A stretch of DNA of 64,000 nucleotides. Origin: Bacillota bacterium. Its GTDB lineage: Bacteria > Actinomycetota > Aquicultoria > Aquicultorales > Aquicultoraceae. Below are positions 34,643 through 44,081 of this stretch, in pieces. Both the position numbers and the translations under genes were made by a program. The first letter of the stretch is position 1, and every line of letters starts with the position of its first letter. The notes below the pieces were generated by a model that saw nothing but the letters and a program-made list of their open reading frames with translations, made no database searches and was not told where the DNA came from. Location of the stretch: assembly GCA_023511485.1 (NCBI GenBank), contig JAIMBH010000012.1:1-64000 (forward strand), given 5' to 3'.

Positions 34643-34649
34643 GAATTTC

Positions 34650-34726
34650 TGGTCGGGGCGACAGGATTTGAACCTGCGACCGCACGGCCCCCAGCCGTGT
34701 GCGCTACCAAGCTGCGCTACGCCCCG
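34650..34726 (-). tRNA. tRNA-Pro (anticodon GGG)
   Basis: On the minus strand a full cloverleaf folds: acceptor CGGGGCG/CGCCCCG, D-stem GCGC/GCGC, anticodon stem CACGG/CCGTG with 7-nt loop CTGGGGG (anticodon GGG), T-arm GCAGG-TTCAAAT-CCTGT. Discriminator A and an encoded CCA end follow. 77 nt with CCA. Confidence 0.97.
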
Positions 34727-34786
34727 TCTGAATTTGCACAGATATTATAACAAATATTTTAACGTTACGACATGGCTGCTTAGCGG

Positions 34787-36709
34787 TCACCCTATATCTT
34801 CAAGCAGATTTTCGCTAATTAATTCATTAAATCTGTCCTCATACTCAGGTACTGTGGCAATGGGAGGCTTCATGGATTCCTCGATAGCTTTGAGCTCAAG
34901 ATAAAACTGGCTGGGTTCGTGCATGATGAGCTTCATTGTTTTATTCATCTTTTGCAATAGCTCTACACGGTGCCTCTTTTCCAGATTTTCAATAACAACC
35001 TGAATTATTGCGAAAGACATCTTGCTCAAATTTTCCAAAGACTGATTGCGGTGTATGCGCTCTATTAAATCAACCTGACCGATAACATCTAGCCCAAACT
35101 GCTCTAGTATATTTATGAGCAGGCCCATCTCTACACCGTAACCGTTGTAAAATCCAACCTTCTCTAGTACCTCACGGCGGCCTGCATACTCACCGGAAAG
35201 AGGCTGCACCAGCCCAGATAACTCAGGAAAGAAAAGGTTTAAAAGCGGCCTCGCCGTTAGCTCGGTTACTCTTCCACCACCGGTTTCTATAAATTGATCG
35301 CCGATTTTTACCGGTCTTCTATAATAGCCCTTTACATATTTTATCCTGGGGTACTTAAGAATTGGGCCGACCAAGCCATACACAAAGCGCGGGTGGATAT
35401 TTTTTATATCAGTATCTATCCAGGCGATTATGTCTCCTTTTAACGCGTAGAGGCTTTTCCACAGGGCACAACCTTTACCAAGACGAGATCCCCACTGCGG
35501 CAATATCTCGTCGTCTTTAAAAACTTTTATGCCGTAGCTTTTTGCAATCTCGACTGTCTTATCCGACGATCCGCTATCAATCACGGCTATCTCATCGAGC
35601 AATGGGTACCTGTCGTACAGATAACCCTTAATAGTTTCGATGATGTCTCCTATGGTCTGCTCTTCGTTTAAAGCCGGTAAGCCAAGGCTTATGGTCAAGC
35701 CCTGTCTAAGTTTAAGCTCAATTAGTTTTTCGATATTGGAAAATTCGCTGGCATGAAACGTATTCTCCGCAAACCACTTGTCAACGACTTCAGATATGCT
35801 AGCGGTACTTTCCCCATTTCTCAACCTCAGTAGCTCCTCTGGCAAGAAGGTCGTGTTAGTTGCGGCATCAACTGCCTGTGCAATCAAAACGGTTGCATCG
35901 GTATTGTTAATCACTGTTTTTATTACACGCCCCAGCCGTGTCCCATTCGATTTTGAGTACAGCGGCGTTCCCATTATGATAAGGTCGTGCTGTGATGCTT
36001 CCTTGATAATCGTTTCCGCTGTATTATTTGAGCAAGCAGCCAAGAAGTTATAGTCGTCTTTATTAAGGCCTCTCCTTACTAGATAAGAGTTTAAGAGCGC
36101 CTCTTCGCGCCTCATTTCTTTGTCGGTAACATCTTCGTTTAATATGCGCATTATTGTAAGCTCCGCATTAAATTTATGCGAAATCGCCATGACCGTATCA
36201 ATGATCAGGTCAACATGAGGCGCTCCCCTAAGAGGAACTAGAATTTTCCTTATGTTCTTCTTTTTTCCCGGCCTTATAATAAGCAAATCGGTCGAAGATT
36301 TATCGAGCACTTCATTTATTAAAACACTTTGGCTCATATTGCCCTTATCCTCATCTAACCATGGGATTATTAAGAGATTGCAGCTCTCATCTTTTACAGC
36401 AGCATCTATTGCATCCCAGATGCGCCGTGATACCTTGACGCGATTTCTTATCTCGATTGCATGAGCATTGTCAAACCAATTCAAGTTCTCCAGAAAATTG
36501 CGAAAATTCCTGGCTTGTAGCGCACCCGTACTTAAAGACATCTCTTCCGGTACCTCAACGGTACCAAGAATGACTAGGCTACCTTGCTTTTCAGCTAAAA
36601 TTGAAGACGCTATTTTTATAGTGTCCGTGCTTATATCGCTGCCTACTAGCGGCAGCAAAATTTTAAATTCAGAGGACGAATAGAACACTCCATTACCTCC
36701 CGTATCCAT
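34787..36709 (-). CDS. gpgS: Usp-Usp-GpgS fusion: glucosyl-3-phosphoglycerate synthase with stress domains
   Basis: 640 residues. Residues 1-150 and 158-290 are Usp-like domains ([11 protein letters not shown], then [21 protein letters not shown]). From about 328 comes a GT81 glycosyltransferase: [27 protein letters not shown], the metal-binding DTD in AWIDTDIKN, the acceptor loop [15 protein letters not shown] and [13 protein letters not shown]. This matches GpgS, which makes glucosyl-3-phosphoglycerate from NDP-glucose and 3-phosphoglycerate, first step to the solute glucosylglycerate. Classical GpgS has about 320 residues and no Usp part. A GTG at 36688 behind GGAGGT is a better start than the ATG at 36709. 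Confidence 0.85.
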   Translation of the reverse strand: MDTGGNGVFYSSSEFKILLPLVGSDISTDTIKIASSILAEKQGSLVILGTVEVPEEMSLSTGALQARNFRNFLENLNWFDNAHAIEIRNRVKVSRRIWDAIDAAVKDESCNLLIIPWLDEDKGNMSQSVLINEVLDKSSTDLLIIRPGKKKNIRKILVPLRGAPHVDLIIDTVMAISHKFNAELTIMRILNEDVTDKEMRREEALLNSYLVRRGLNKDDYNFLAACSNNTAETIIKEASQHDLIIMGTPLYSKSNGTRLGRVIKTVINNTDATVLIAQAVDAATNTTFLPEELLRLRNGESTASISEVVDKWFAENTFHASEFSNIEKLIELKLRQGLTISLGLPALNEEQTIGDIIETIKGYLYDRYPLLDEIAVIDSGSSDKTVEIAKSYGIKVFKDDEILPQWGSRLGKGCALWKSLYALKGDIIAWIDTDIKNIHPRFVYGLVGPILKYPRIKYVKGYYRRPVKIGDQFIETGGGRVTELTARPLLNLFFPELSGLVQPLSGEYAGRREVLEKVGFYNGYGVEMGLLINILEQFGLDVIGQVDLIERIHRNQSLENLSKMSFAIIQVVIENLEKRHRVELLQKMNKTMKLIMHEPSQFYLELKAIEESMKPPIATVPEYEDRFNELISENLLEDIG

Positions 36710-37081
36710 GCACGGATGTTTCTCTATGATATACCCATCGTTAAAAAATTCTGCTTTCGAGCCAAGGCGGTAACTAATTGATAATTGCTATATCGCATAA
36801 GCGGCTCAACAAGATATATCACTTCAGGGCTCGATATTTTACTAATGGATTGCAAGCTTGACTAACATGTTCTTGATGTGAAATTTATATACCCAAAACC
36901 ATCACTGCGTAAAAGCAATTATTAAACAATATAGGTCCAGCTAAGTTTTTTTAAGCTCTACAACCATTCTATTGCTATGTCTCAGGTGGACACACAAGTG
37001 AAGGGAATCTTAGGATAATGTTTGGATTTGACATTTGAGCCACCTATCTGCTCATTCCATGTATGACTCTACGTGCGCACT
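36710..37081. other. Gene-free region upstream of the GpgS fusion
   Basis: 372 nt with no supported gene. It should contain the promoter of the Usp-GpgS gene and the 3' end signals of the phosphatase gene. An ACTCT/AGAGT inverted element lies near 37060-37090, but it is too weak to call a terminator. Confidence 0.5.
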
Positions 37082-40000
37082 CTAAGAGTGAACTTTTTTC
37101 TTAAGCACAACTATAACTCCTCTGTCTCCCTGAATAAATTGCACTTCATCCATAAGTTGCTGCATAAGATAAATGCCCCTACCTCTATCCCGTATCAAAT
37201 CAGGCGGTCTCCACTCAGTCAGGTTCGGGTTGTAACCTATGCCTTTATCAGAGATTGTTACCTTGAAATAACCATGCTCAAGGCCACAGCTAACCCTAAT
37301 ATTATTATCCTCGCCATCTGGAGATTGCCCATGCAGGACACAATTGGTAACCGCTTCACAGACGGCTATGAGAATATCGGATGAATCAGCCTTGGATATT
37401 GGGGTTTCTCTTAGCGCTTCGGCGACAAATCTTCGTGCATCGGTTACAGCAATAGGCTTATTGGAAATTACAAGCTCTTTTACCGGAGCTTCATCGATGT
37501 CCTTTATGCATTTTAAGACTACTATTGTAAAGTCATCTATCATGTCGCCTGTTGAGAATCGCACAGTTTGCTCAAAGATAAGATTTGCTAATTCCTGACT
37601 TCCAAGATGTGCAAACTTCTTGACCAATCTCCTCAAGCGTTCGAAACCATAGCAATCCCCCCGGCTATTTCTCATGTCGGTAACACCGTCACTTAGTAGA
37701 ACAAGAATATCGCCCTTTCTTAGCTTTACCTGCTGCTGTTCGATAAAAAGGTTCTGCTGAATACCAAGGGGTGTTTGAGGCGACCACAGATATTTTGTAA
37801 CACCATTTGAGAAATAAAGCGGTGGCAAATGGCCGGCATTAGCATAAACAAAGTTTGCGGTTGCCGGATTATAGACACCATATATAGTCGTTACAAAGAC
37901 TTCAGGGGACGTATCTTCCCAGAGTATCTGGTTTAATGCTCTTAATGGTGATATTACTGAGTCGGTATTTGCGGCTGCCGACCGTAATATATACTTATGC
38001 ATAGATACAAGAAGGGCTGCGGGCAGGCTTTTGCCCGAAACATCACCAATTGCTATACCTACTTTGCCTTTATCCAGGGGAATAAAATCAAAGTAATCGC
38101 CGCCTATTTGCTTAGCAGGCTTGCACATGAAACCTATATCAAGCCCGGCTACCTCCGGCCTGACTCTCGGCAGAATATTCTTTTGTACTTCGGTAGCGAT
38201 TCGCAGGTCGTGATGGTAGGTCTCAAGCTCATGGTCTTTTGTTATATCCCTTATCGAACCTATTACTCCTCTTTTTTCATTGGGGTCTATTAAAGAGTGA
38301 TTGATCTCGACAAACTTTAAGTCACCATTCCTTGAGCGAATGTTGGCTTTTATTTTTTCCATATGTCCGTTCTTTCCATGCATCGGGCATATATCGCATG
38401 GTGGACCATCAACATAAACATCTTTAAATACCTCATAGCATTTCCTACCAATAGCTTTGTCGACGCTTTTGCCAGTTATTTTCTCCAGGGCCGGATTAAA
38501 TAACTGGATTCTAAAATCAGGATCGACTACAAATACACCCTCCCTGGTCCTCTCAAGAACAACAGCGCTTTTTGCCTTTTCTTCAAGCAACTCGACTGAG
38601 AGCTCTGCCTCTCTTCTTGCCACCTTCTCTTCGGTCACCCTTGTGTAAAGCTGATTATTCCGGATGGCAATAGCAAACTGGTTAACAAAAATATTTATTA
38701 TTGAGAGGCGCTCTTCATTAAAGAAACGTGGTTCCTTTGAGTATAATGTTATAATCCCGCAAGCTTTTCCCTTAACCAGCAAAGGAATAAGCACCCTGGA
38801 TCTTAACGGCTCGCCTATTTTAATCAATGGCGTGAGTGATTCATCGTGTTCCTCCAAGTTGTCAATAATAATCGGTGCTCTGCTTCTATAGGCCTTCCCT
38901 ATTAATGTATTATTAGTTACCGGTATCCTCTTTTCTTTAATAACTGAGAAAGATATACCCCACTTATAAGCCAGCTCAAGAGTCTCATCAGACCGGTCGC
39001 TTAAGAAAATAGCCCCGTGCTTTATCCCAAACAACTTCTTTAAGGCCTTGCCTATTTGCTTAAATATCGACTCCAGGTCCACCTCGCTTGCAATTATTTT
39101 AGAAACCTCTAATATCATTGCCAGCTTTTCGGCCTTTGATAAGGCCTCTTCATACAAACGTGAGTTATCAATAGATATGGCAATCTGATTCGCAAAAATC
39201 TGCAAGAGTTCGATTTCTTCCTCGAATCTCGCCCTGTCGCGAGTCCAATCAGATGATAGGCCTAGTATTCCAATAACCCTATTTTGAACAATCAGCGGAA
39301 TACCAAGAAAAGAATCGAAATATTTGCTGCATTGCTCATCGTTAAGTCTTAGCCTTCCATTTACTGAGGTTATTAGTAACGGTTTCTTTCCCTTGAAAAT
39401 CCTTGCTTTACCAGCCTTATCAAAAACTAGCTTTTTCCCTGCTATATTTATATCATTATCAGCTAAAAACTCGGTAATGCGCAGCTCGTTCCCCAGTGCA
39501 TCGCAAAGGGCAATGCCTACCATCTTCGTATTAAAAAATTTCGATATAGCGGCAACTACCGTCTTTTGAATCTTCTTGCTATCATGCGATGAGCTTATTT
39601 TTTGGCTCACGCTGAAGAGATTTTTTAGACCTTTTACTCTATATTCAAGCTGTCGGTAAAGCTGCGCATTTTGAATTGCTATGGACGCCTGGTTTGCCAG
39701 TGTGGTAAGAACCTCTTCATCGGCTTCGGTAAAAAGACTTCCATCCTTTTTCAGGCTAGCCATAACCAGACCGCATGGCTTTTTATTTTGGTCGATAAGC
39801 GGCACACCCAGAAATCCTCTAAGGGGAAGATTACCAGGCTTCTCAATACCTCCTCCCTCAAGAAGCCTGATATCATCTAATCTAAGCGGTTTTCCAGTGC
39901 GCAGAATCTGCGCATAAGCCTTTACATTGTAGGAAAACTTATCAGCCGGGTTCTCACTTTGAGCAGGCACACCCAAAGTAGGATCAATGTTTGATGTGCG

Positions 40001-41188
40001 ATACTCAAAACGCCCAGTTTTCGGATCATACAATGCGGCGGCGGCCATCAACGAGCCAACCGCCTCTCTTGCAGCGTTTACAATCTCCTCCATCATTTTG
40101 CCTATATCCATTTCTGCAACAATTTGGGATATATGCGTATGCAAAATCCTTAGCTCTTCTGCCTTCTTTTTTGTTTCTTCAAAAAGTTTGATGTTCTTTA
40201 GCGCTGCAGCAACTGGGCCTGCGAGTGATTGAAGCAGCTTTAGGTCATCGTTACTAAATCTTGATGGCCTTGCACTAAAAGCCTCAAGCACCCCAATAAC
40301 CTGTTCATCCTGCTTTATTGGCACTCCAACATATGACTTAAACTGTTTTTGATTGATCCAGGGTCGATCATGAAAGCGGCTTTTTGATCGGACATTTTTT
40401 ATCAGCAAGGGATTTTTGTTTTTAACAATGCTTGCCGCTGGATCATCCTTTAATGGAACATTTCCAAAACCCTTTAGTATCTTGTTATGTCCCGAAGCTA
40501 CCTGAAACTCGAGGCAGCCTCCTCTAACAAGCAATATGTCGCATAAATCAGCCTCTGCTATAGCTATGCCCGCTTGCGTAATTTGGCGGGTTAGCCTCTT
40601 TAAATCGAGTGTACTTCCCATAGCCTTCCCAAGATGCATTAGTGAGGCTTTAGTAACTATATCGCGACGCTTTGTTGTATCAAGATAGTGTATTCTGCTA
40701 ATCCCATCAGATATGTGGTTTTTTAAAGCATCAAGCAGACTCCTTGTTGCGGGGTCGCTCTTTAACCTCTTGTCGCCATATAATGCAAGAACTCCAAGAT
40801 TTGAGCCTTTATCGTCTAAAGTTATAATTGTAAAACAACGGCTATCGCTTATAACGTCTTTAGGGAGATACTTAAAAAGGGCTTTTTCGACATTTGTATT
40901 CTTCCTAATGACTATAGGCTGTTCGCGGATAAAACCATTACTGGTGACTTCAATAAAATCGGTCCCTTCGTTGCTTCTGAGTAATATAATGCCTGTTTTG
41001 GCTTTGAAGATGACAAGAAACGGCTCAAGAATTCCGGATAAGATTTGTTGCATTTCATGTCCGATGTCAAGGTTGCCTTTAACTAGCTGAGTAAATGTTT
41101 TTTGCCAGAATTTTTCGTCTTCGTCGGAAAAATCTAAATCCAATCCCACTAAATCCTCGATAGCTGTATTTCGATCGTTAATTGACAT
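37082..41188 (-). CDS. Multi-GAF/PAS PP2C (SpoIIE/RsbU-type) phosphatase with anti-sigma-like kinase domain
   Basis: 1368 residues. About five GAF domains follow each other (roughly 40-180, 195-345, 360-515, 525-690, 700-855), then a PAS domain (about 870-985; CDICPMHGKNG), a SpoIIE/PP2C phosphatase (about 1020-1230; IGDVSGKSLPAALLVSMH, VLLSDGVTDM) and a C-terminal RsbW-type HATPase_c_2 domain (about 1240-1366; AVCEAVTNCVLHG, ISDKGIGYNP). The combination predicts a sensor controlling a partner-switch pathway (dephosphorylating an anti-sigma antagonist and perhaps phosphorylating it as well). No antagonist or sigma factor is nearby. It starts at ATG 41188. The length is unusual, though such chains occur in Actinobacteria. 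Confidence 0.93.
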   Translation of the reverse strand: MSINDRNTAIEDLVGLDLDFSDEDEKFWQKTFTQLVKGNLDIGHEMQQILSGILEPFLVIFKAKTGIILLRSNEGTDFIEVTSNGFIREQPIVIRKNTNVEKALFKYLPKDVISDSRCFTIITLDDKGSNLGVLALYGDKRLKSDPATRSLLDALKNHISDGISRIHYLDTTKRRDIVTKASLMHLGKAMGSTLDLKRLTRQITQAGIAIAEADLCDILLVRGGCLEFQVASGHNKILKGFGNVPLKDDPAASIVKNKNPLLIKNVRSKSRFHDRPWINQKQFKSYVGVPIKQDEQVIGVLEAFSARPSRFSNDDLKLLQSLAGPVAAALKNIKLFEETKKKAEELRILHTHISQIVAEMDIGKMMEEIVNAAREAVGSLMAAAALYDPKTGRFEYRTSNIDPTLGVPAQSENPADKFSYNVKAYAQILRTGKPLRLDDIRLLEGGGIEKPGNLPLRGFLGVPLIDQNKKPCGLVMASLKKDGSLFTEADEEVLTTLANQASIAIQNAQLYRQLEYRVKGLKNLFSVSQKISSSHDSKKIQKTVVAAISKFFNTKMVGIALCDALGNELRITEFLADNDINIAGKKLVFDKAGKARIFKGKKPLLITSVNGRLRLNDEQCSKYFDSFLGIPLIVQNRVIGILGLSSDWTRDRARFEEEIELLQIFANQIAISIDNSRLYEEALSKAEKLAMILEVSKIIASEVDLESIFKQIGKALKKLFGIKHGAIFLSDRSDETLELAYKWGISFSVIKEKRIPVTNNTLIGKAYRSRAPIIIDNLEEHDESLTPLIKIGEPLRSRVLIPLLVKGKACGIITLYSKEPRFFNEERLSIINIFVNQFAIAIRNNQLYTRVTEEKVARREAELSVELLEEKAKSAVVLERTREGVFVVDPDFRIQLFNPALEKITGKSVDKAIGRKCYEVFKDVYVDGPPCDICPMHGKNGHMEKIKANIRSRNGDLKFVEINHSLIDPNEKRGVIGSIRDITKDHELETYHHDLRIATEVQKNILPRVRPEVAGLDIGFMCKPAKQIGGDYFDFIPLDKGKVGIAIGDVSGKSLPAALLVSMHKYILRSAAANTDSVISPLRALNQILWEDTSPEVFVTTIYGVYNPATANFVYANAGHLPPLYFSNGVTKYLWSPQTPLGIQQNLFIEQQQVKLRKGDILVLLSDGVTDMRNSRGDCYGFERLRRLVKKFAHLGSQELANLIFEQTVRFSTGDMIDDFTIVVLKCIKDIDEAPVKELVISNKPIAVTDARRFVAEALRETPISKADSSDILIAVCEAVTNCVLHGQSPDGEDNNIRVSCGLEHGYFKVTISDKGIGYNPNLTEWRPPDLIRDRGRGIYLMQQLMDEVQFIQGDRGVIVVLKKKVHS

Positions 41189-41538
41189 ACGGTGCGCCCC
41201 CTGGTCTTGCTATGTAAATGTGTTATCGGATTGCTTATTAGGTATGTAAGCGGTCAATAAAAATACCAAATTTCAGATTACCCGTTACGTGTTTAGATTA
41301 AACAAGAATCGCAAAAACTCTCAAAAAACTTTTGCTTGCTTTAATGTGGTGAAGGTACAAGAATATGGAAAACATTCCAGCAATTTCTCCACTACATTAT
41401 CCATTACTGTCCATAAAAGTGGAATAGAGGAGCGCAAACAGTCCAACCTATTGATATATTCTAGCCCCGGAGCTGTGAATTTTGTATTCTTAAGAGTGCA
41501 ACGCAAGTATTAATGAAAGCGATAAGGAGACATAAAAT
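41189..41538. other. Divergent promoter region of phosphatase and galT-like genes
   Basis: 350 nt, A/T rich, with no supported gene; a 74-codon frame here has no ribosome site or family match. AAGGAGA at 41524-41530 is the ribosome site of the galT-like gene. Confidence 0.5.
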
Positions 41539-42531
41539 ATGCCTGAACTAAGACAGGATCCCGTGACAAAAAACTGGGTTGTCATTGCTAAAGAAAGAGC
41601 CAAACGGCCACGTGACTTCATTGAGGGAGGAGCCGGAGCACCACCTGTTTGCCCCTTCGACTATGGACATGAATCGATGACCCCGCCTGAAACGTTTGCA
41701 TTCAGGCCAGACAATATACCGCCCAATTCACCTGGTTGGATAGTAAGGGTTGTTCCAAATAAATTCTCCGCTTTTACGCCAGACAATTTTGAGGAATCAA
41801 AAAATGGCTTGTTCAAGACCCGTAAAGCATACGGAGCCCACGAGGTTGTAATACACGGGCCTGATCATAACTTGGATCTGGCCACCTATCCCATACAGCA
41901 GTCTGAGGCAGTTCTAAAAGCGTATGTGCATCGTTATAGGTATCATATGTCACAACCGTACGGCAAATATATTCTTATTATTATAAATCATGGAAAACCG
42001 GCTGGGGCATCGCTTGAGCACGACCACTCGCAGATTTTTGCTATACCTTTTATTCCGCCATTGCCCAATTCTGAGCTTAAGGGAGCCGCCAAATATTATC
42101 AAGCTAACAATCGCTGCGTCTACTGCGATATGATAGCATCTGAAATAAAAGATGGGCACAGAGTCATCGAGATAACAGACAACTACATTGCCTACGTCCC
42201 TTTTGCGGCGAAACTTCCTTTTGAAACACGGATTATGCCGGTTAAGCACCGCCCACAGTTTGAAGAAATATCCGATGGCGAAATAGAAGAGCTTGCCGCC
42301 GTATTTAGAAGGTCGCTCAGACGCTTCTATTTCGGTCTTAGAGACGTACCCTATAATATGTACCTGCACACGAGCCCTCCCGGCTACGATATGATTGAAA
42401 GCTACCACTGGCATATATCCATAATCCCTAAGCTAACAGTAGCCGCCGGGTTCGAACTAGGCGCAAACGTATGGATAAATGTGACCCTACCTGAAGATGC
42501 TGCAGAATTTTTAAGAAGCATAGAGGAATAG
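41539..42531 (+). CDS. galT: GalT-like hexose-1-phosphate nucleotidyltransferase
   Basis: A 330-residue HIT-superfamily transferase: LRQDPVTKNWVVIAKERAKRP at the N-terminus, then GKPAGASLEHDHSQ with the catalytic H161-x-H163-x-Q165 triad, and a second half with CVYCDMIASE and the conserved SYHWHISIIPK. It should move a nucleotide between NDP-sugar and hexose-1-phosphate, and so supply NDP-glucose for the solute genes nearby. The N-terminal zinc pair CPxC of classical GalT is changed to CPFD (Cys38). The middle residue of the active site is Asp rather than Pro. Start ATG with AAGGAGA upstream. ADP-glucose phosphorylase-type activity is an alternative. Confidence 0.82.
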   Translation: MPELRQDPVTKNWVVIAKERAKRPRDFIEGGAGAPPVCPFDYGHESMTPPETFAFRPDNIPPNSPGWIVRVVPNKFSAFTPDNFEESKNGLFKTRKAYGAHEVVIHGPDHNLDLATYPIQQSEAVLKAYVHRYRYHMSQPYGKYILIIINHGKPAGASLEHDHSQIFAIPFIPPLPNSELKGAAKYYQANNRCVYCDMIASEIKDGHRVIEITDNYIAYVPFAAKLPFETRIMPVKHRPQFEEISDGEIEELAAVFRRSLRRFYFGLRDVPYNMYLHTSPPGYDMIESYHWHISIIPKLTVAAGFELGANVWINVTLPEDAAEFLRSIEE

Positions 42532-42636
42532 CCTACCGGGCGCCCTCAAGAGCTAAAGAACTGCCTGGGCCTTTCGCTTAGTTCAGGATAAACTTCCTCT
42601 ATCAATGGCTGAATAAGATTTTTGCATTAACGAAAA

Positions 42637-42662
42637 AGTGGAGCTTCATATGAAGCTCCACT
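42637..42662 (-). terminator. Perfect palindromic terminator
   Basis: A 26-nt perfect palindrome (AGTGGAGCTTCAT and complement) lies between the convergent galT-like and GT4 genes. Five T follow on the minus strand, so it ends the GT4 transcript and probably serves both. Confidence 0.8.
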
Positions 42663-42709
42663 GAGACCGCTGACAAACCCTACTACAGTTAATTTTCTAT
42701 ATTTGTCGC

Positions 42710-43777
42710 TTAGGCGGTTTTAAGCAACTCGAGTTGACCTCTGATCTGACCGCCTTCTCTTTCGAGTATTTCCTCATAAGCCCTGATGTAGTTATCAACC
42801 TGTTTCTCTACGCTAAAATAACGCTCAACATGCTTCCTGCAGTCCATTGTGTCGATTTCGTCCACTCTTGCAACTGCCTTGACCATATCATCAGTGCTGT
42901 CGCAGATAAATCCAGTCTTGCCGTGTGCGATTACTTCAGGCACTGAACCGTTCCTCATCGCAATAACAGGAGTTCCGCATGCCATGGCCTCTGTCATAAC
43001 TAAGCCAAACGGTTCGGGCCACTGGATTGGGAAGAGCACGCAGCTTGCTTTCTGATACATCTCAATCTTGGTCTTGGTATCGATCTCACCGATAAGCTCA
43101 ATATTCTTTGCCCCTTTAAGTACCGGCTCAACCTTCTCTTTAAAGTAGGCTCTCTCATGCGGCTCGGTCATCTTTGAGACCATAATCATCTTCTTGCCGG
43201 TTTTCTTAGCCACCTCAACAGCAACATGCGAGCCCTTTTCCGGATTCATTCTACCAATAAAGAAGATAAAATCTTCCTTATCCTCGCGGTAGGTATACTT
43301 AGCTGTATCGACTCCGTTATAGATGGTGCCGATAAAGTTGAGGTCGCCGAATCTCTCCCTCTGGTAATCACTAATTGCATTGTAGTAAATGCTGTCTTTC
43401 AGTCGGTGGTAAAAATCTTTTGCTTCTTGGGTTGCCGGGCCATGGAGTGTGTGAAGTACCGGTGTATCCACGAACGACCCTATAACTGGGCCAATTAAGC
43501 CGCTGTGGTCATGGATTAGGTCAAAATCACCGGCCGCCTGATAGGCATTCATTACATGTAAAAGATCTGGATAAGTCTGGCCAATCTTCTCGCTCGGCGC
43601 AACGTCGTATACACTTACAAGCTTCGCATCTGTAACTGAGTCACCCGCTGCAAACAAAGTGACATCATGGCCTTTTCTTACCAACCCCTCAGTTATGCAG
43701 TGAACGACGTACTCAATGCCGCCATATCCTTTCGGTGGTATTGCGTACCAAATTGGAGCAATCTGTGCTATCTTCAT
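42710..43777 (-). CDS. Glycosyltransferase family 4 protein
   Basis: 355 residues from the ATG at 43777, which has a GAGGAG site 5 nt upstream; a longer frame from 43837 is less likely. GT-B fold: N-terminal PPKGYGGIEYVVHCITEGLVRKGHDVTLF, central GRMNPEKGSHVAVEVAKKTGKKM and the donor-site EX7E motif EPFGLVMTEAMACGTPVI. It has similarity to the bacterial GT4 group that uses NDP-glucose or NDP-mannose; the acceptor is not known. It is divergent from treT, with which it shares an intergenic region, so a role in making a storage or compatible solute is plausible. No signal peptide or membrane helix. Confidence 0.85.
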   Translation of the reverse strand: MKIAQIAPIWYAIPPKGYGGIEYVVHCITEGLVRKGHDVTLFAAGDSVTDAKLVSVYDVAPSEKIGQTYPDLLHVMNAYQAAGDFDLIHDHSGLIGPVIGSFVDTPVLHTLHGPATQEAKDFYHRLKDSIYYNAISDYQRERFGDLNFIGTIYNGVDTAKYTYREDKEDFIFFIGRMNPEKGSHVAVEVAKKTGKKMIMVSKMTEPHERAYFKEKVEPVLKGAKNIELIGEIDTKTKIEMYQKASCVLFPIQWPEPFGLVMTEAMACGTPVIAMRNGSVPEVIAHGKTGFICDSTDDMVKAVARVDEIDTMDCRKHVERYFSVEKQVDNYIRAYEEILEREGGQIRGQLELLKTA

Positions 43778-44081
43778 GACTTCTCCTCGCTTTCTTTCAT
43801 CAATAGTTCTGTTCCTGGTTCTGACTCTTGCTTGCAAAATAATCGTTAAAAAATTCTACAGCGGCTTTAACTTTTACCGATATAAGTATCACCGATATAA
43901 GTATCGAGTTCGCAAAATAGGTACTTTAGAGGTTTTTTGTATGGGATAATATGGAAGTTTTTTATAAACCATGCTGGTAGATATTGTAATTTACAATAAA
44001 TACTGTAACATATGTGATTTTAGAGGCAGTTTTTCGCCGGTACGTAGCGGGAATAAATCATAGTACAAGGAGAATGATGCC
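43778..44081. other. Divergent promoter region of GT4 and treT
   Basis: 304 nt without a gene. A perfect direct repeat of 15 nt (ACCGATATAAGTATC twice, at 43876-43890 and 43891-43905) is its main feature. The treT ribosome site ACAAGGAG is at 44065-44072. Confidence 0.6.
43876..43905. repeat. Two tandem 15-bp repeats in a divergent promoter
   Basis: ACCGATATAAGTATC occurs twice in tandem between two divergently transcribed glycosyltransferase genes. It may be a regulator-binding direct repeat or a chance slippage duplication. Confidence 0.7.

Noticed and set aside
41289-41513. 74-codon frame between the phosphatase and galT-like genes
   Set aside because: No ribosome site and composition without coding character; lies in a divergent promoter region.
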